A stretch of 64,000 bases of DNA from Paraburkholderia acidipaludis NBRC 101816 (GTDB taxonomy: Bacteria > Pseudomonadota > Gammaproteobacteria > Burkholderiales > Burkholderiaceae): assembly GCF_000684975.1 (NCBI RefSeq), contig NZ_BAXZ01000007.1, forward strand, positions 1-64,000, given 5' to 3'. Of the stretch, positions 17,095 to 26,382 are shown in pieces (the first letter of the stretch is position 1; every line of letters begins with the position of its first letter). A model generated the notes under the pieces. That model made no database searches, had not been told where the DNA came from, and saw nothing but the letters and a program-made list of their open reading frames with translations. Made by a program: the position numbers and the translations under genes.

Positions 17095-18441
17095 TCACAG
17101 GAACCAGCGATATTCGCGGCTGCCGATCTCGTTCATGAAGTCCAGGTGGTCCTGCCGCTTGTTTTCGCAGTACACCATGACGAAATCTTCGCCCAGGCCC
17201 TCGCGCACGGCCGGATGACCGCGCATCGCCGCGACGGCCGCCGGCATGTCGCCTGGAAAGTCGATGCCGCTCGCGCGGTCCTCGTTGAGCGGCGCGATCG
17301 GTTCGCGGCCCGCGTCGAGCCCGTGCTCGATGCCGGTGAGAATCGCCGCGAGCACGAGATACGGATTGGCGTCGGCCCCCGCGAGGCGATGTTCGATGCG
17401 CAGGTTCGCATCGTCCGATTCGGGAATGCGAATGCACGCGTCGCGGTCTTCGAAGCCCCAACTCGCGCGGCTGGCGGCGTTCACCATCGCGCCGTAGCGG
17501 CGAAAGGCGTTGTGATTGGGCGCGAAAATCGGCATGCAGTGCGGCAGCAACGCGAGACAGCCGGCCACCGCGTGACGCAGCACCCGCTTGTCGTTCGCCG
17601 CGAGCACGTTATTGCCGGCACGGTCGTAAAGGCTCACGTGCACGTGCATGCCGCTGCCGGGCGCATCGAGCCACGGCTTCGACATGAAGCTCGCGCGATA
17701 ACCGTGGCTCAGCGCCACGCCGCGCGTGCTGCGGCAAAAAAGCGCCGACCAGTCCGCCGCGCGCAGGCCGTCGTCGCAATGGCCGAAATTGATTTCGAAC
17801 TGGCCCGGCCCCAGCTCCGCGGTGATGACCGTTGCGTCCACGCCCTGCTCGCGCGCGGTCTCCACCATGTCGTGCAGCACGCCCGAGAAACGCGAGAGAC
17901 GCTCGATGTGCATGTTCGCCTGGTTATCCTCATCGTCGCTGAACGGATCGCGCGCGTGCTGCGGCAGGCCGTTCTTCAGCTTCGCGTCGAACAGGTAGAA
18001 CTCCAGCTCGAAGGCCACCACTGGGCGCATGCCGCGCCGCGCGAAACGCTCCAGCACGCGCGCGAGCACCTCGCGCGGTTCGAAACCGATGGGCGCCGGC
18101 GTGCCGTCCGAGGTAATCAGCATCTGGCCCAGCGGCTCCTTTTCCCAGCGCACCGGCTTGAGCGTGCCGGGCACGAGCCGGCGCGGCGCGTCCGGGTCGC
18201 CGTCGTGGAAGCAGTACTGTCCGATCGGATAGACGCCGCCCTGCGTGCCCAGCAGCACGCAGTTCTGCGGCAGCTTCAGCAGCGAGCCGGCCGCGACCTT
18301 TTCGAGCATCCCGATGGGATAGCGTTTGCCATAGAAGTGCCCCGGAATATCGAGGCACAGGAGATCGACGTAGCGCACGTCGGGATGGGCCTCGCGAAAT
18401 GCACGCACTTCGCCGACGAGATCGACTGCGGGAGATGTCAC
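17095..18441 (-). CDS. puuA: Gamma-glutamylputrescine synthetase (glutamine-synthetase family)
   Basis: 448 residues starting at GTG 18441, chosen because GAGGA lies seven bases ahead. The glutamine-synthetase fold is visible: beta-grasp N-terminus, SGMHVHVSL-type ATP-site segment (GSGMHVHVSLYD), and IRIPESDDANLRIEHRLAGADANPY-like C-terminal residues. With puuB and puuR in the same operon the substrate is most likely putrescine, ligated to glutamate with ATP as the first step of the Puu pathway. The order on the minus strand is puuB-puuR-puuA. No puuC or puuD is adjacent. Confidence 0.87.
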   Translation of the reverse strand: MTSPAVDLVGEVRAFREAHPDVRYVDLLCLDIPGHFYGKRYPIGMLEKVAAGSLLKLPQNCVLLGTQGGVYPIGQYCFHDGDPDAPRRLVPGTLKPVRWEKEPLGQMLITSDGTPAPIGFEPREVLARVLERFARRGMRPVVAFELEFYLFDAKLKNGLPQHARDPFSDDEDNQANMHIERLSRFSGVLHDMVETAREQGVDATVITAELGPGQFEINFGHCDDGLRAADWSALFCRSTRGVALSHGYRASFMSKPWLDAPGSGMHVHVSLYDRAGNNVLAANDKRVLRHAVAGCLALLPHCMPIFAPNHNAFRRYGAMVNAASRASWGFEDRDACIRIPESDDANLRIEHRLAGADANPYLVLAAILTGIEHGLDAGREPIAPLNEDRASGIDFPGDMPAAVAAMRGHPAVREGLGEDFVMVYCENKRQDHLDFMNEIGSREYRWFL

Positions 18442-18555
18442 GGTAAAGTCCTCGGTTGCGGCTCTGAATGCGGTTCGCTTTTATTTATGGACTACTGATC
18501 ATGCAAATGGAATCTGCCTGGATGCGCCGCAGCGGCGGCGCCCTCCTTCGTCGCG

Positions 18556-19113
18556 TCAGGTGAATACCCACAGCACCCTCGCGGGCGTGTCCCCGAGGTT
18601 CGCATAGCTGAAGCGGCAGCGCGCGGGCAGCTGAAAGCTGTCGTTGGCGCCCAGCGTCACCGGCTCTTCCTCGCCGTCCAGCCAGATCGTCAGCTCGCCC
18701 TCCAGCACGAAGCCGCCCTGTTCGTCGCTGTCGTCCACCGGACGGTCGCCGCTCGTCGCACCGGGTTCCAGCAGGCTCTCCAGCATCGAAAAGCGCGACG
18801 ACATGCCCGGCGAAACCAGCACGTCGGTGATGCCGCCCGCGTAATACAGAACCCGCCGCTCGCCCGGGCGCGTCACCCACGGCAGCGTGCGCGGCTTGCT
18901 CACGCTGTAGAAATAGGTGGTGGGCGTCTGCAGCGCCTCGCCGATGGCGGTCAGATCCGTCACCGTGGGGCGCGAGAGCCCGCGCTCCACCTGCGAAAGA
19001 AACCCCACCGATCGCCCGATGCGTTTCGCGAGCTCCGCAAGCGTCACCTTCTTGTGCTTGCGCAGATCGCGAATCAGGATCGCGAGGCCCTCTATTTCAT
19101 CCTGCTTGTCCAT
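18556..19113 (-). CDS. puuR: PuuR-like XRE/cupin transcriptional regulator
   Basis: 185 residues from ATG 19113. The N-terminal helix-turn-helix (about 10-65: VTLAELAKRIGRSVGFLSQV) is joined to a C-terminal cupin (about 105-185: GFVLEGELTIWLDGE, SFQLPARCRFSY). This is the architecture of PuuR, which represses the putrescine genes and is relieved by putrescine. It starts 13 bases after puuB ends and is followed by puuA after about 114 bases. Confidence 0.88.
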   Translation of the reverse strand: MDKQDEIEGLAILIRDLRKHKKVTLAELAKRIGRSVGFLSQVERGLSRPTVTDLTAIGEALQTPTTYFYSVSKPRTLPWVTRPGERRVLYYAGGITDVLVSPGMSSRFSMLESLLEPGATSGDRPVDDSDEQGGFVLEGELTIWLDGEEEPVTLGANDSFQLPARCRFSYANLGDTPARVLWVFT

Positions 19114-19126
19114 TTCGATGCCCCCG

Positions 19127-20416
19127 TCAAACAACGTCGCGCAGGCGATACCACAGCTTGCCGAGCGCCTCCAGCGGCGCAGCGAAGCGCTCGCCGCCCG
19201 GAAACGGCGGATTATGAATGCTCTGGTAAAGCGCGAGCAAGCGGTCGTCGCCGAGGATCGAGTCGGTGACCGCGCGCGCGGCCGCCAGCGTCGGCAATAC
19301 GCCATGACCGGAAAAGCCCTGCAGCCAGTAGCGCTGGCGCTCGCGGCCCACGTCCGGCGTGCGCCGAATGCTGATGTCGATATGTCCGCCCCACGCATAG
19401 TCGAACTCGACGCCGCGCAGCCTGGGAAAAGCGCGCTCGAGACTCGGGCGGATGGCGGCGGCAATGTCCTTGGGAATGCCGCCAAGATACGTGCACGCGC
19501 CGCCAAACAGCAGCCGGTGATCGGGGCTCAGCCGGAAATAGTCGGGAACGAACTGGTTGTCGATCACGCAACTGTTGCGCGGCAACAGCGACTGCGCGAG
19601 CGCGGGATCGAGCGGACGCGTCGCGACCTGCCAGGTGCCGACGGGCAGCACGCGTTTTGCCAGGTTGGGGTCGAGCCGGTCGATATAGGCGTTGCACGCG
19701 AGCACGAGCGTATCCCCCCGCATTGTCCCGCGGTTCGTGCGGACAACGAAGCCCGAATCCGTCTCCTGCCACGCGAGCACGCGGCTTTGCTCGAAGATCC
19801 GGCCACCCGCGCGCTCGAAGGCCTCCGCCAGACCGAGCGCCAGTTTCAGCGGATTCAGATGCCCCGCCTCGGGATCGTAGAGCGCCGCACGATAGCGAGG
19901 ACTCCCGATCCATTCGGGCATTTCCGCTTCGGGAATGAACTGCAGCTTGTCGTAACCCCACTTGTGAATGGCCTCGTCGCGCGCCTCCCGCAGCACGCCG
20001 ACGCGGCTCTGCCTCACGGCCGCCCACAGGCTGCCGGGCCGGTAGTCGACATCGAAGCCGTGTCGCACGGGCAATTCGCGCACCTCGCCGGCGGCCCAGC
20101 ACATGCTCTCCCAGAGCTGCCGCGTGCGCGCCACGCCCAGCGAGCGCTCGAGCGGCCCCATATCGCACGACCAGCCGAGCAGCGCCTGCCCGCCGTTGCG
20201 CCCCGAGGCGGCCCAGGCCACGCGGCTCGCTTCGAGCAGCGCTACACGCTTGCCCGCCAGCGCGAGACGCAGCGCCGAATGCAAGCCACTAAAACCCCCG
20301 CCGACCACCACCACGTCCACGCTGCAATCGCTGTCCAGCGGGTCGCGCACGGGCAGCGCGCCCGGCCAGGTGCGCGCGTAGTAACTGTCTATGTGTTGGC
20401 TCGATTCGACGAACAT
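19127..20416 (-). CDS. puuB: Gamma-glutamylputrescine oxidase (FAD)
   Basis: 429 residues, DAO/glycine-oxidase-like fold. The FAD-binding VVVGGGFSGLHSAL is at about 36-49, followed by EASRVAWAASGRNGGQ, and the C-terminal segment YWLQGFSGHGV contacts FAD. PuuB oxidises gamma-glutamylputrescine to the aldehyde with release of H2O2 and ammonia. It heads the puuB-puuR-puuA unit and is divergent from the mscS-type gene; operator-like repeats lie just upstream (20426-20477). Confidence 0.87.
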   Translation of the reverse strand: MFVESSQHIDSYYARTWPGALPVRDPLDSDCSVDVVVVGGGFSGLHSALRLALAGKRVALLEASRVAWAASGRNGGQALLGWSCDMGPLERSLGVARTRQLWESMCWAAGEVRELPVRHGFDVDYRPGSLWAAVRQSRVGVLREARDEAIHKWGYDKLQFIPEAEMPEWIGSPRYRAALYDPEAGHLNPLKLALGLAEAFERAGGRIFEQSRVLAWQETDSGFVVRTNRGTMRGDTLVLACNAYIDRLDPNLAKRVLPVGTWQVATRPLDPALAQSLLPRNSCVIDNQFVPDYFRLSPDHRLLFGGACTYLGGIPKDIAAAIRPSLERAFPRLRGVEFDYAWGGHIDISIRRTPDVGRERQRYWLQGFSGHGVLPTLAAARAVTDSILGDDRLLALYQSIHNPPFPGGERFAAPLEALGKLWYRLRDVV

Positions 20417-20425
20417 GGCACCGTC

Positions 20426-20477
20426 TGTGAAAATTTACTCGTTAAATTTCATGAAAAAATACCACGATAATTTCACA
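20426..20477. promoter_or_regulatory. AATTTCA repeats upstream of puuB, putative PuuR site
   Basis: The AT-rich block in front of puuB has TGTGAAAATT (20426-20435), AAATTTCATGAAAA (20444-20457) and AATTTCACA (20469-20477). The outer two are an inverted pair and the middle copy is itself near-palindromic. The placement next to puuB and the GC-rich surroundings suggest an operator for PuuR. Confidence 0.4.
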
Positions 20478-20635
20478 TAAGCAAATCTTTGTGTGGCGCG
20501 CTCCGGGCAGTCCGTGCATCGCGCGCCGCGAACCGCACACCTGCTTCGGACATCCAGGAGAATCATGGCCCGCGCTTGCCGGTAACATTCAACCGGACCC
20601 ACGGCGCAAGCCAGAAAATCACGCCAACACCCACC

Positions 20636-23104
20636 ATGCCGACACATCACGAGCGTCCGACCTCGAGACCACGACTTCCCGGCCTCGCGCTCCGGATCGC
20701 CTTCATTGCGCTGCTGCAGCTTGCGGCGCTCGCCCCGGCATCGGCCTTCCCGACGGCGGTATCCGCCGTGAGCGCGAGCGGCGTAGGCGCCCCGCCTCCC
20801 GACATCGCACCTGGCGATGCGCTCGCGCAGCTCAAGCAGATGCAGGCCGAGCAGGACCGCATCAAGCAGCAAACGTCGGAGGCCACCAATAGCAAGGAGC
20901 TGGACGCGCTCGCCGACGCGACCCAGGACCTGAGCGCGGACGTCGAGAAGCTGCGCAGCCAGCTCGCGCTTCAGAGCACGCAGCTCCAGGCCCAGCTCGA
21001 CGTGCTCGGTCCCGCGCCCGAGCCCGGCGCCTCGCCCAGCACTTCGGGCGTGGCGCGCCAGCGGGCAGCGTTGAGCGCGCGCAAGGCGCAGATCGACGCC
21101 GCTTTGCAGCAGGCGGTCGACCAGAAGACCAACCTTGCCAATCTGACCGACCAGTTCCAGAAGCTGCACCGCGGCCTGTTGAAGAACCAGCTCGCCCTGC
21201 GCACAGGCGGCATTTTCAGCGCGGAGTTCTGGCTGCCGCTGTTCCGGCAGCCGCCCGACGATGTCCAGCGTCTCGCCACGTTCAACGCGCAACTGGGCGA
21301 CATGGTGAAGTCGGTGTGGCAGCCGGGGCGGCGTGCAGGGACGGTACTGCTGCTGTGCGCCGCGCTCGCGGTCTGGATTGGAGGCAGACGGCTGGTCGAG
21401 CGCGCGTTCGCCTGGATCTGCCTGCATCGCCTGCCTGCCACCCATCTGCGCCGCAGCGCCCTCGCGCTCGCGACCACGCTCGCTTCGCTGCTGGCAACCG
21501 GCATCGCCATGCAGATCCTCTACCTTGCGCTGGCCCGCCATTTCGAACTCACGCCGGCCCTCGACGACCTGTGGACCCAGCTCGCCAAGCTGACCTTGAC
21601 CTGCGCGCTGATCGCGGGCCTCGGCCGCGCGCTCATCAGCCGGCATCATCCGACGTGGCGGCTGCCCGCGCTGGCCGATCCCGTCGCGCACGCGCTGCGG
21701 CCGTTTCCGAGCGTGCTGGCCGCGCTGCTGCTCGTGTCCGGCACGATCGAAGCGATCAACCGGATCATCGACACGAGCCTGTCGCTCACCCTGTTCGGCC
21801 GCGGCGTCGTCTCGCTCGTCATCGTGCTGACGGTCGGCGCGGCGCTGCTGCGCGCGAACCGCGTGCGCAGCGCGCTGGCCGCGGCCGGCAAGGCGCCGGA
21901 GTCGCACGCCACGCTCGCGGGGCTGATCCATGCCGGCGTGTCGCTTGCGATCACCGCGTCGCTGATCGCGCTGGCCATCGGCTACATCACGGTCGCCCGC
22001 TTCATCACCTACGAGCTCGTCTGGTTCGAAATCGTGCTGTGCAGCCTTTATGTACTGACGCAACTGACTCGCGATGTTTTCGAAAGTCTGTTCGCCGCGA
22101 ATCTGGCGACCGGCAAGCAGATCAAGAACCTGTTCGGACTCGAGGACCGGCATCTCGACCAGGCGCAGACCGTGCTGTCCGGGCTCGGCACGAGCCTCCT
22201 GATCCTGCTCGCGGTCGTCGCGCTGCTCACGGGCGGCTTCGGCACCACGCCTGGCGATCTCATCAACAGCTTCATGGCCACGCTGGGCGGGCAGCGGCTG
22301 CAAAGCCTCAACATCATGCCGGACCACATCACGAACGCAGTGATCGGGTTCGTGGTCGGCTTTTATGTGCTGCGTTCGGTGCGGCGCTGGCTGGAGCACA
22401 AGTTCATGCCGACGCTCGGCATGGATCCCGGCATGCGCGTCTCGCTCATCACGTTGTTCACGAATGTGGGCTACGTGCTGCTGGTGTTGTTGACGCTGTC
22501 ACTGCTCGGCGTGAGATGGGACAGTCTCGCGTGGATCGTCAGCGCGCTGTCCGTGGGTATCGGTTTCGGCCTGCAGGAAGTCGTGAAGAACTTCGTTTCG
22601 GGGCTGATCCTGCTGACCGAGCGCCCGGTGAAGGTGGGCGACATGATCAGCATCGGCGGCGTGGAAGGCGACATTCGCCGCATCAACGTGCGCGCGACGG
22701 AAATCCAGCTCAGCGACCGCTCGACGATGATCGTGCCCAACTCGCAACTGATCTCGCAGAACGTGCGCAACGTGACGATGGGCGACAGCACCCAGGGCGT
22801 CGCGACGCTCGCGCTGACGTTTCCGCTGAACACGGACCCGGAACAGGTGCGGGACCTGCTGCTCGAAGCCTATCTCGAGCATCCGGCGATTCTGGAAAAG
22901 CCCGCGCCCTCGGTGACGTTCAGCCAGCTTACGCCGGACGGCATCACGCTCAGCGTGACAGGCTATGTGTCGAGCCCGCGTATCGCGGCCTCGACGAAGA
23001 GCGACCTGCTGTTCGATATCCTGAAGCGGCTGCGCGCGGCGCAGATTCCGTTGTCGAATCCGCGCATGCTGATGGTGCAGAACGTGCCGCCCGAAGAGGC
23101 GTAG
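20636..23104 (+). CDS. MscS-family mechanosensitive channel, large type
   Basis: 822 residues from ATG 20636 (an in-frame upstream start at 20489 precedes the signal peptide poorly). A signal sequence is followed by a periplasmic coiled-coil region (about 60-190, DUF3772-like), then about ten membrane helices. The MscS core near 620-800 has the pore/vestibule pattern VGIGFGLQEVVKNFVSG, RPVKVGDMISI and VPNSQLIS. It would release solutes under hypo-osmotic stress at the inner membrane, in the style of MscK/YbiO. It is transcribed divergently from puuB. Confidence 0.87.
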   Translation: MPTHHERPTSRPRLPGLALRIAFIALLQLAALAPASAFPTAVSAVSASGVGAPPPDIAPGDALAQLKQMQAEQDRIKQQTSEATNSKELDALADATQDLSADVEKLRSQLALQSTQLQAQLDVLGPAPEPGASPSTSGVARQRAALSARKAQIDAALQQAVDQKTNLANLTDQFQKLHRGLLKNQLALRTGGIFSAEFWLPLFRQPPDDVQRLATFNAQLGDMVKSVWQPGRRAGTVLLLCAALAVWIGGRRLVERAFAWICLHRLPATHLRRSALALATTLASLLATGIAMQILYLALARHFELTPALDDLWTQLAKLTLTCALIAGLGRALISRHHPTWRLPALADPVAHALRPFPSVLAALLLVSGTIEAINRIIDTSLSLTLFGRGVVSLVIVLTVGAALLRANRVRSALAAAGKAPESHATLAGLIHAGVSLAITASLIALAIGYITVARFITYELVWFEIVLCSLYVLTQLTRDVFESLFAANLATGKQIKNLFGLEDRHLDQAQTVLSGLGTSLLILLAVVALLTGGFGTTPGDLINSFMATLGGQRLQSLNIMPDHITNAVIGFVVGFYVLRSVRRWLEHKFMPTLGMDPGMRVSLITLFTNVGYVLLVLLTLSLLGVRWDSLAWIVSALSVGIGFGLQEVVKNFVSGLILLTERPVKVGDMISIGGVEGDIRRINVRATEIQLSDRSTMIVPNSQLISQNVRNVTMGDSTQGVATLALTFPLNTDPEQVRDLLLEAYLEHPAILEKPAPSVTFSQLTPDGITLSVTGYVSSPRIAASTKSDLLFDILKRLRAAQIPLSNPRMLMVQNVPPEEA

Positions 23105-23127
23105 ACCGGCCGAGGCAAGCGCGCGGC

Positions 23128-23820
23128 TCAGTCCGCGGTGCCGGCAGCCGGCGCATTGGCAGCGCGGCGTGCCCACTCGTCCACATAATCGGGCGTCGCC
23201 GCACCGCTCGCGGCGCGCTCCACCTCGGGCGGCAGCGGCCGCAGCGCCATCGGCAGGACTCCTGCCCAAACCGCGCGCCCCAGGTCCGCTTCGTCGTCGT
23301 TCGGGCCGCCCTTGCGTATCTTCGATGCGGCCTCCGCGAGCGAAATCCGCAGCACGGTGGTCGCGGCCAGCTCCTTCTCGTTGCCCCGGCGCGCCTCGCT
23401 TCCACGGCCCGGCGCCAGACGCTCCATGAACGCATCGAGTGCCGCGGCCTTGTGATCGGCCGGAACCGCTTCGAACACACCGTAGATCACGGCAGAACGA
23501 TAGTTCATCGAATGATTGAATGCTGAACGCGCAAGCACGAGCCCGTCCAGATGCGTCACCGTCACGCAGACCTGCGCGCCGGCGTCGGCCACCTTGAGCA
23601 TGCGGCTGCCGTTCGAGCCATGGATGTAGAGATAGTCGCCTTCGCGCCAGCACGCCGTGGGGATGCAATGCACGCCGTGGTCGTCGGCGAACGCCACATG
23701 GCAAAGCCACGCCTCGTCGAGAATCGCGTGCAGCGTCGCCTTGTCGTAATCCGCGCGGTGTGCCTCGCGGCGCACACGCGTACGGGACGAAGGCGGCTGG
23801 TTGGTGTGGGCGGCGGTCAT
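23128..23820 (-). CDS. Pyridoxamine 5'-phosphate oxidase-like flavin-binding protein
   Basis: 230 residues from ATG 23820, chosen because GAGGA lies nine bases ahead (ATG 23829 is the alternative). The split-barrel FMN-binding fold is seen in AFADDHGVHCIPTACW, GDYLYIHGSNGSRML, VCVTVTHLDGLVLARSA and NYRSAVIYG. The family (FMN_bind_2/NimA-like) includes nitroreductase-like and antitoxin-like proteins; the substrate is unknown. It converges with the MscS gene, 23 bases apart. Confidence 0.85.
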   Translation of the reverse strand: MTAAHTNQPPSSRTRVRREAHRADYDKATLHAILDEAWLCHVAFADDHGVHCIPTACWREGDYLYIHGSNGSRMLKVADAGAQVCVTVTHLDGLVLARSAFNHSMNYRSAVIYGVFEAVPADHKAAALDAFMERLAPGRGSEARRGNEKELAATTVLRISLAEAASKIRKGGPNDDEADLGRAVWAGVLPMALRPLPPEVERAASGAATPDYVDEWARRAANAPAAGTAD

Positions 23821-23961
23821 GGTCGGCATCCTCGATGGGGCACTGGAAAGCCCGTTACGATAAGGAAATCGTGGTCCCAACGGTAGGTCCATGACAACCG
23901 CAGTTCATGGAGCCACGAATGCACGACACCCGGGGGCTTCAGAACAACCCGCCGATCACGA

Positions 23962-24864
23962 TTACGCGCTCCCCTTGCGGTGAGGACGCAATGGCTTGGC
24001 GGCTTCCGCCGCCGGCCGCCCCGCCCGGCGCGGTGCGCGCGGCGCCGTCTGCTCCGCGCCGCCAGGCTTGCGGCGCAGCGTTTTGAGTTCCTGCACCTGC
24101 GTCGCATGAGTCGCGCGTAACGCCTCGAGGTGCCCTTCGAGCATGCCCGATTGATGGCGCAGGTCGCCCAGTTGCGTCTGCAGCGACTGGATTTCGGTGC
24201 GCGCACTCTCCTCCGCGCGCGCCGCACGACGGGCCGCTGTCTCCGCCTCGCGTTGCAGGCGCGTATTGGCCGCGTGCTCGCGATCCGCCTCCAGCACGGC
24301 ACGCTTTTCCGCTGCCTGCAGCCGCGCGACTTCGGCCTCGAGCGCCCCGGTAGAGGCCTGGGCGGCAGTCTGGGCCTGCTCGAGTTCGTGAATTCGCACC
24401 TGCGCCGCGAGCAAAGCCGTGGTGCGCTGCTCCAGCGCCGTCTCCGTACGGGCGAGATCGGCCTGCAAGGCCGCCGCCATTGCCTGCGCGGCGCGACGCG
24501 CCTCCTCCACTTCGTCGCGCAACGCGGCGAGCGAGGCCGCAGCCGCCGCGCTCGCCCGGTTCCAGAGAGCGCCGACGAACTCGCCCGCCGCGCCCTGAAG
24601 CTCCTCGGGCATGTCCGCATGCTCGATGCGCACGCGGCTTTTCTCGCGCAGCTCGTTCCAGAACTCGCCAAGCACGGCCGTGGGCGTACCCATACTGCCC
24701 CGGCGCACCAGTTGATAGAGCCGGTTGGCCGTGGGCGTGATGCCGAAGCGGAAGAACATGAGGGCGCAGACCTCGCGGTAAAGCTCTCGGGTCTTGGGAA
24801 ACTCCGCCTTCAGCCGGTCGATTTCGGCGGCGAGGCGGGCTTCGTCTGGAAGGGTATCTGGCAT
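23962..24864 (-). CDS. KfrA-like DNA-binding coiled-coil protein
   Basis: 300 residues. The N-terminal 110 residues match the KfrA_N DNA-binding domain (KTRELYREVCALMFFRFG, GITPTANRLYQLVRRGSMGTP). Residues about 110-270 are a long Ala/Glu/Gln/Arg-rich coiled coil, and the tail is very basic (RAPRRAGRPAAEAAKPLRP). KfrA proteins of IncP/IncW plasmids repress their own promoter and support segregation; chromosomal copies are known in Burkholderia but poorly studied. It is divergent from the HPP-CBS gene with an AT-rich promoter region between. Confidence 0.8.
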   Translation of the reverse strand: MPDTLPDEARLAAEIDRLKAEFPKTRELYREVCALMFFRFGITPTANRLYQLVRRGSMGTPTAVLGEFWNELREKSRVRIEHADMPEELQGAAGEFVGALWNRASAAAAASLAALRDEVEEARRAAQAMAAALQADLARTETALEQRTTALLAAQVRIHELEQAQTAAQASTGALEAEVARLQAAEKRAVLEADREHAANTRLQREAETAARRAARAEESARTEIQSLQTQLGDLRHQSGMLEGHLEALRATHATQVQELKTLRRKPGGAEQTAPRAPRRAGRPAAEAAKPLRPHRKGSA

Positions 24865-25022
24865 GACAGGCGTGAAATGACGAAATTAATTGATAATACA
24901 ACGTAAACCGTCACATTTCTAACTCTTTCGAACTGCCCATGCTTTGGTTTCGTCTGTCCAAACCGTGCAGCAACTGGTCGGCCTGACGGCGATATGTCAC
25001 AATCCCATATAAATATCACCAG

Positions 25023-26297
25023 ATGTTCTTTCCCCGGAGCGCCGCTTTCGCCTATCTTTGGGCGCTGCTCCGCCACCCGTTTTCATCGTACAAATTGAAT
25101 CCAACGTATTCCCGGCTCTTGGGCTGGCTGTCCCGTTTTGCGCCGGTTCCCGTGACGGTCAAGTGGCCGGAACGGATTCGCGCCGGATTCGGCGCGCTCG
25201 TCGGCCTCGCGCTCACCGGCGCACTCATGCACTTCACGCTCAAAAACGGCGTTGCCGTGCCGCTCCTCGTCGCGCCGATGGGCGCCTCGGCCGTGTTGCT
25301 TTTCGGAGTGCCGGCCAGTCCGCTCGCTCAACCCTGGTCGATCATCGGCGGCAACCTCGTCTCGGCAACGGTCGGCGTAACCTGTGGACTCCTGATCGAT
25401 GATCCGATCCTTGCCGCGGCCGTTGCGGCCGGCGTGGCGATTGCCGTAATGTTCACGTTGCGCTGCGTGCACCCGCCTTCAGGCGCCGTGGCGCTCACCG
25501 CCGTGCTCGGGGGGCCGGCGATCCACTCGCTCGGCTACGGCTTCGTGCTCGAACCCATCGCGGCTCAATCGTTCGTACTGCTTGGCGCGGCCCTCGCCTA
25601 CCATGCGATCACCGGACATCGGTATCCGCACGCCGCCGCGCGCACCGAGCCCAACGCAAAGGCCGCAGCCGGCCTGCCCACGCGACCGGCACAGGCGGCA
25701 CAAGCGACACAGGCGGGCTTCTCGCGCGCCGATCTGGAGGCGGTCCTGAAGCAGCGCAGCGAAATGCTGGACATCGCTCCCGAGGATCTCGAAGCCGTGC
25801 TGCGCGAGGCGCAAATCCGCGCCTACGCGCGCACGTTCAGCGAGCTGAGCGCGGCGGACGTCATGTCGCGCGACGTGATCAGCATCACCCCGGATACGAC
25901 GGCCAACGCCGCGTGGAAACTGCTCAAGCGGCACGGCATCAAGGCGTTGCCGGTCGTCGACGCCGGCAGGCAGGTGATCGGCATCGTCACGCGTACCGAC
26001 CTCGCGGACAGCTACCGCCCGGCCGGGGGCGGCAACCGCGTGGAACGCCTCGTGAACAAATGGTTCGCGCCGGGCGATCAGATCGACATTCCCGTGTCGA
26101 GGCTGATGACCCTCCACGTACGGACCGTTCATACCGATACGCCGATCGTGCAGTTGGTCACGCTGTTCGCGGACCTGGGACACCATCACATTCCAGTCGT
26201 CGACGCGCACCGCCAACTCGCGGGCATCATCACGCAAGCCGACCTCATCGCGGGGCTGTATAGACAGACGCTGGCACAGGAGAGTCTCGCGGCCTGA
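25023..26297 (+). CDS. HPP-family membrane protein with CBS pair
   Basis: 424 residues. Four to five membrane helices (about 55-190) contain the HPP signature CVHPPSG (H150-P-P152). A charged linker (205-275) leads to two CBS domains (about 275-345 and 355-415; DVMSRDVISITPDTTA and LMTLHVRTVHTDTPI). HPP proteins are implicated in nitrite/anion transport in plastids and cyanobacteria, and the CBS pair likely senses an adenosine nucleotide. The start overlaps a half-copy of the ATATCA-N5-TG motif shared with the downstream marR region. Confidence 0.85.
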   Translation: MFFPRSAAFAYLWALLRHPFSSYKLNPTYSRLLGWLSRFAPVPVTVKWPERIRAGFGALVGLALTGALMHFTLKNGVAVPLLVAPMGASAVLLFGVPASPLAQPWSIIGGNLVSATVGVTCGLLIDDPILAAAVAAGVAIAVMFTLRCVHPPSGAVALTAVLGGPAIHSLGYGFVLEPIAAQSFVLLGAALAYHAITGHRYPHAAARTEPNAKAAAGLPTRPAQAAQATQAGFSRADLEAVLKQRSEMLDIAPEDLEAVLREAQIRAYARTFSELSAADVMSRDVISITPDTTANAAWKLLKRHGIKALPVVDAGRQVIGIVTRTDLADSYRPAGGGNRVERLVNKWFAPGDQIDIPVSRLMTLHVRTVHTDTPIVQLVTLFADLGHHHIPVVDAHRQLAGIITQADLIAGLYRQTLAQESLAA

Positions 26298-26302
26298 AGA
26301 GG

Positions 26303-26321
26303 ACATGCCCACCACGGGCAT
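26303..26321 (+). terminator. Hairpin after HPP-CBS gene
   Basis: CATGCCC-ACCAC-GGGCATG is a 7-base-arm hairpin six bases after the stop codon. Only a loose T-rich stretch follows, so it is a weak terminator candidate. Confidence 0.4.
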
Positions 26322-26330
26322 GCTCGTCGA

Positions 26331-26353
26331 TTTATATCATATCGTGATATAAA
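26331..26353 (+). promoter_or_regulatory. Palindromic MarR operator ahead of marR-clc
   Basis: TTATATCA-TATCG-TGATATAA is a perfect long palindrome about 30 bases before the marR start. The core ATATCA-N5-TGATAT is repeated at 33023 and, with a degenerate right half, at 29033. It lies where the promoter must be and is the likely autorepression site. Confidence 0.65.
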
Positions 26354-26382
26354 TAGCGTTTTACCCCCGCGATGAATGCCTC

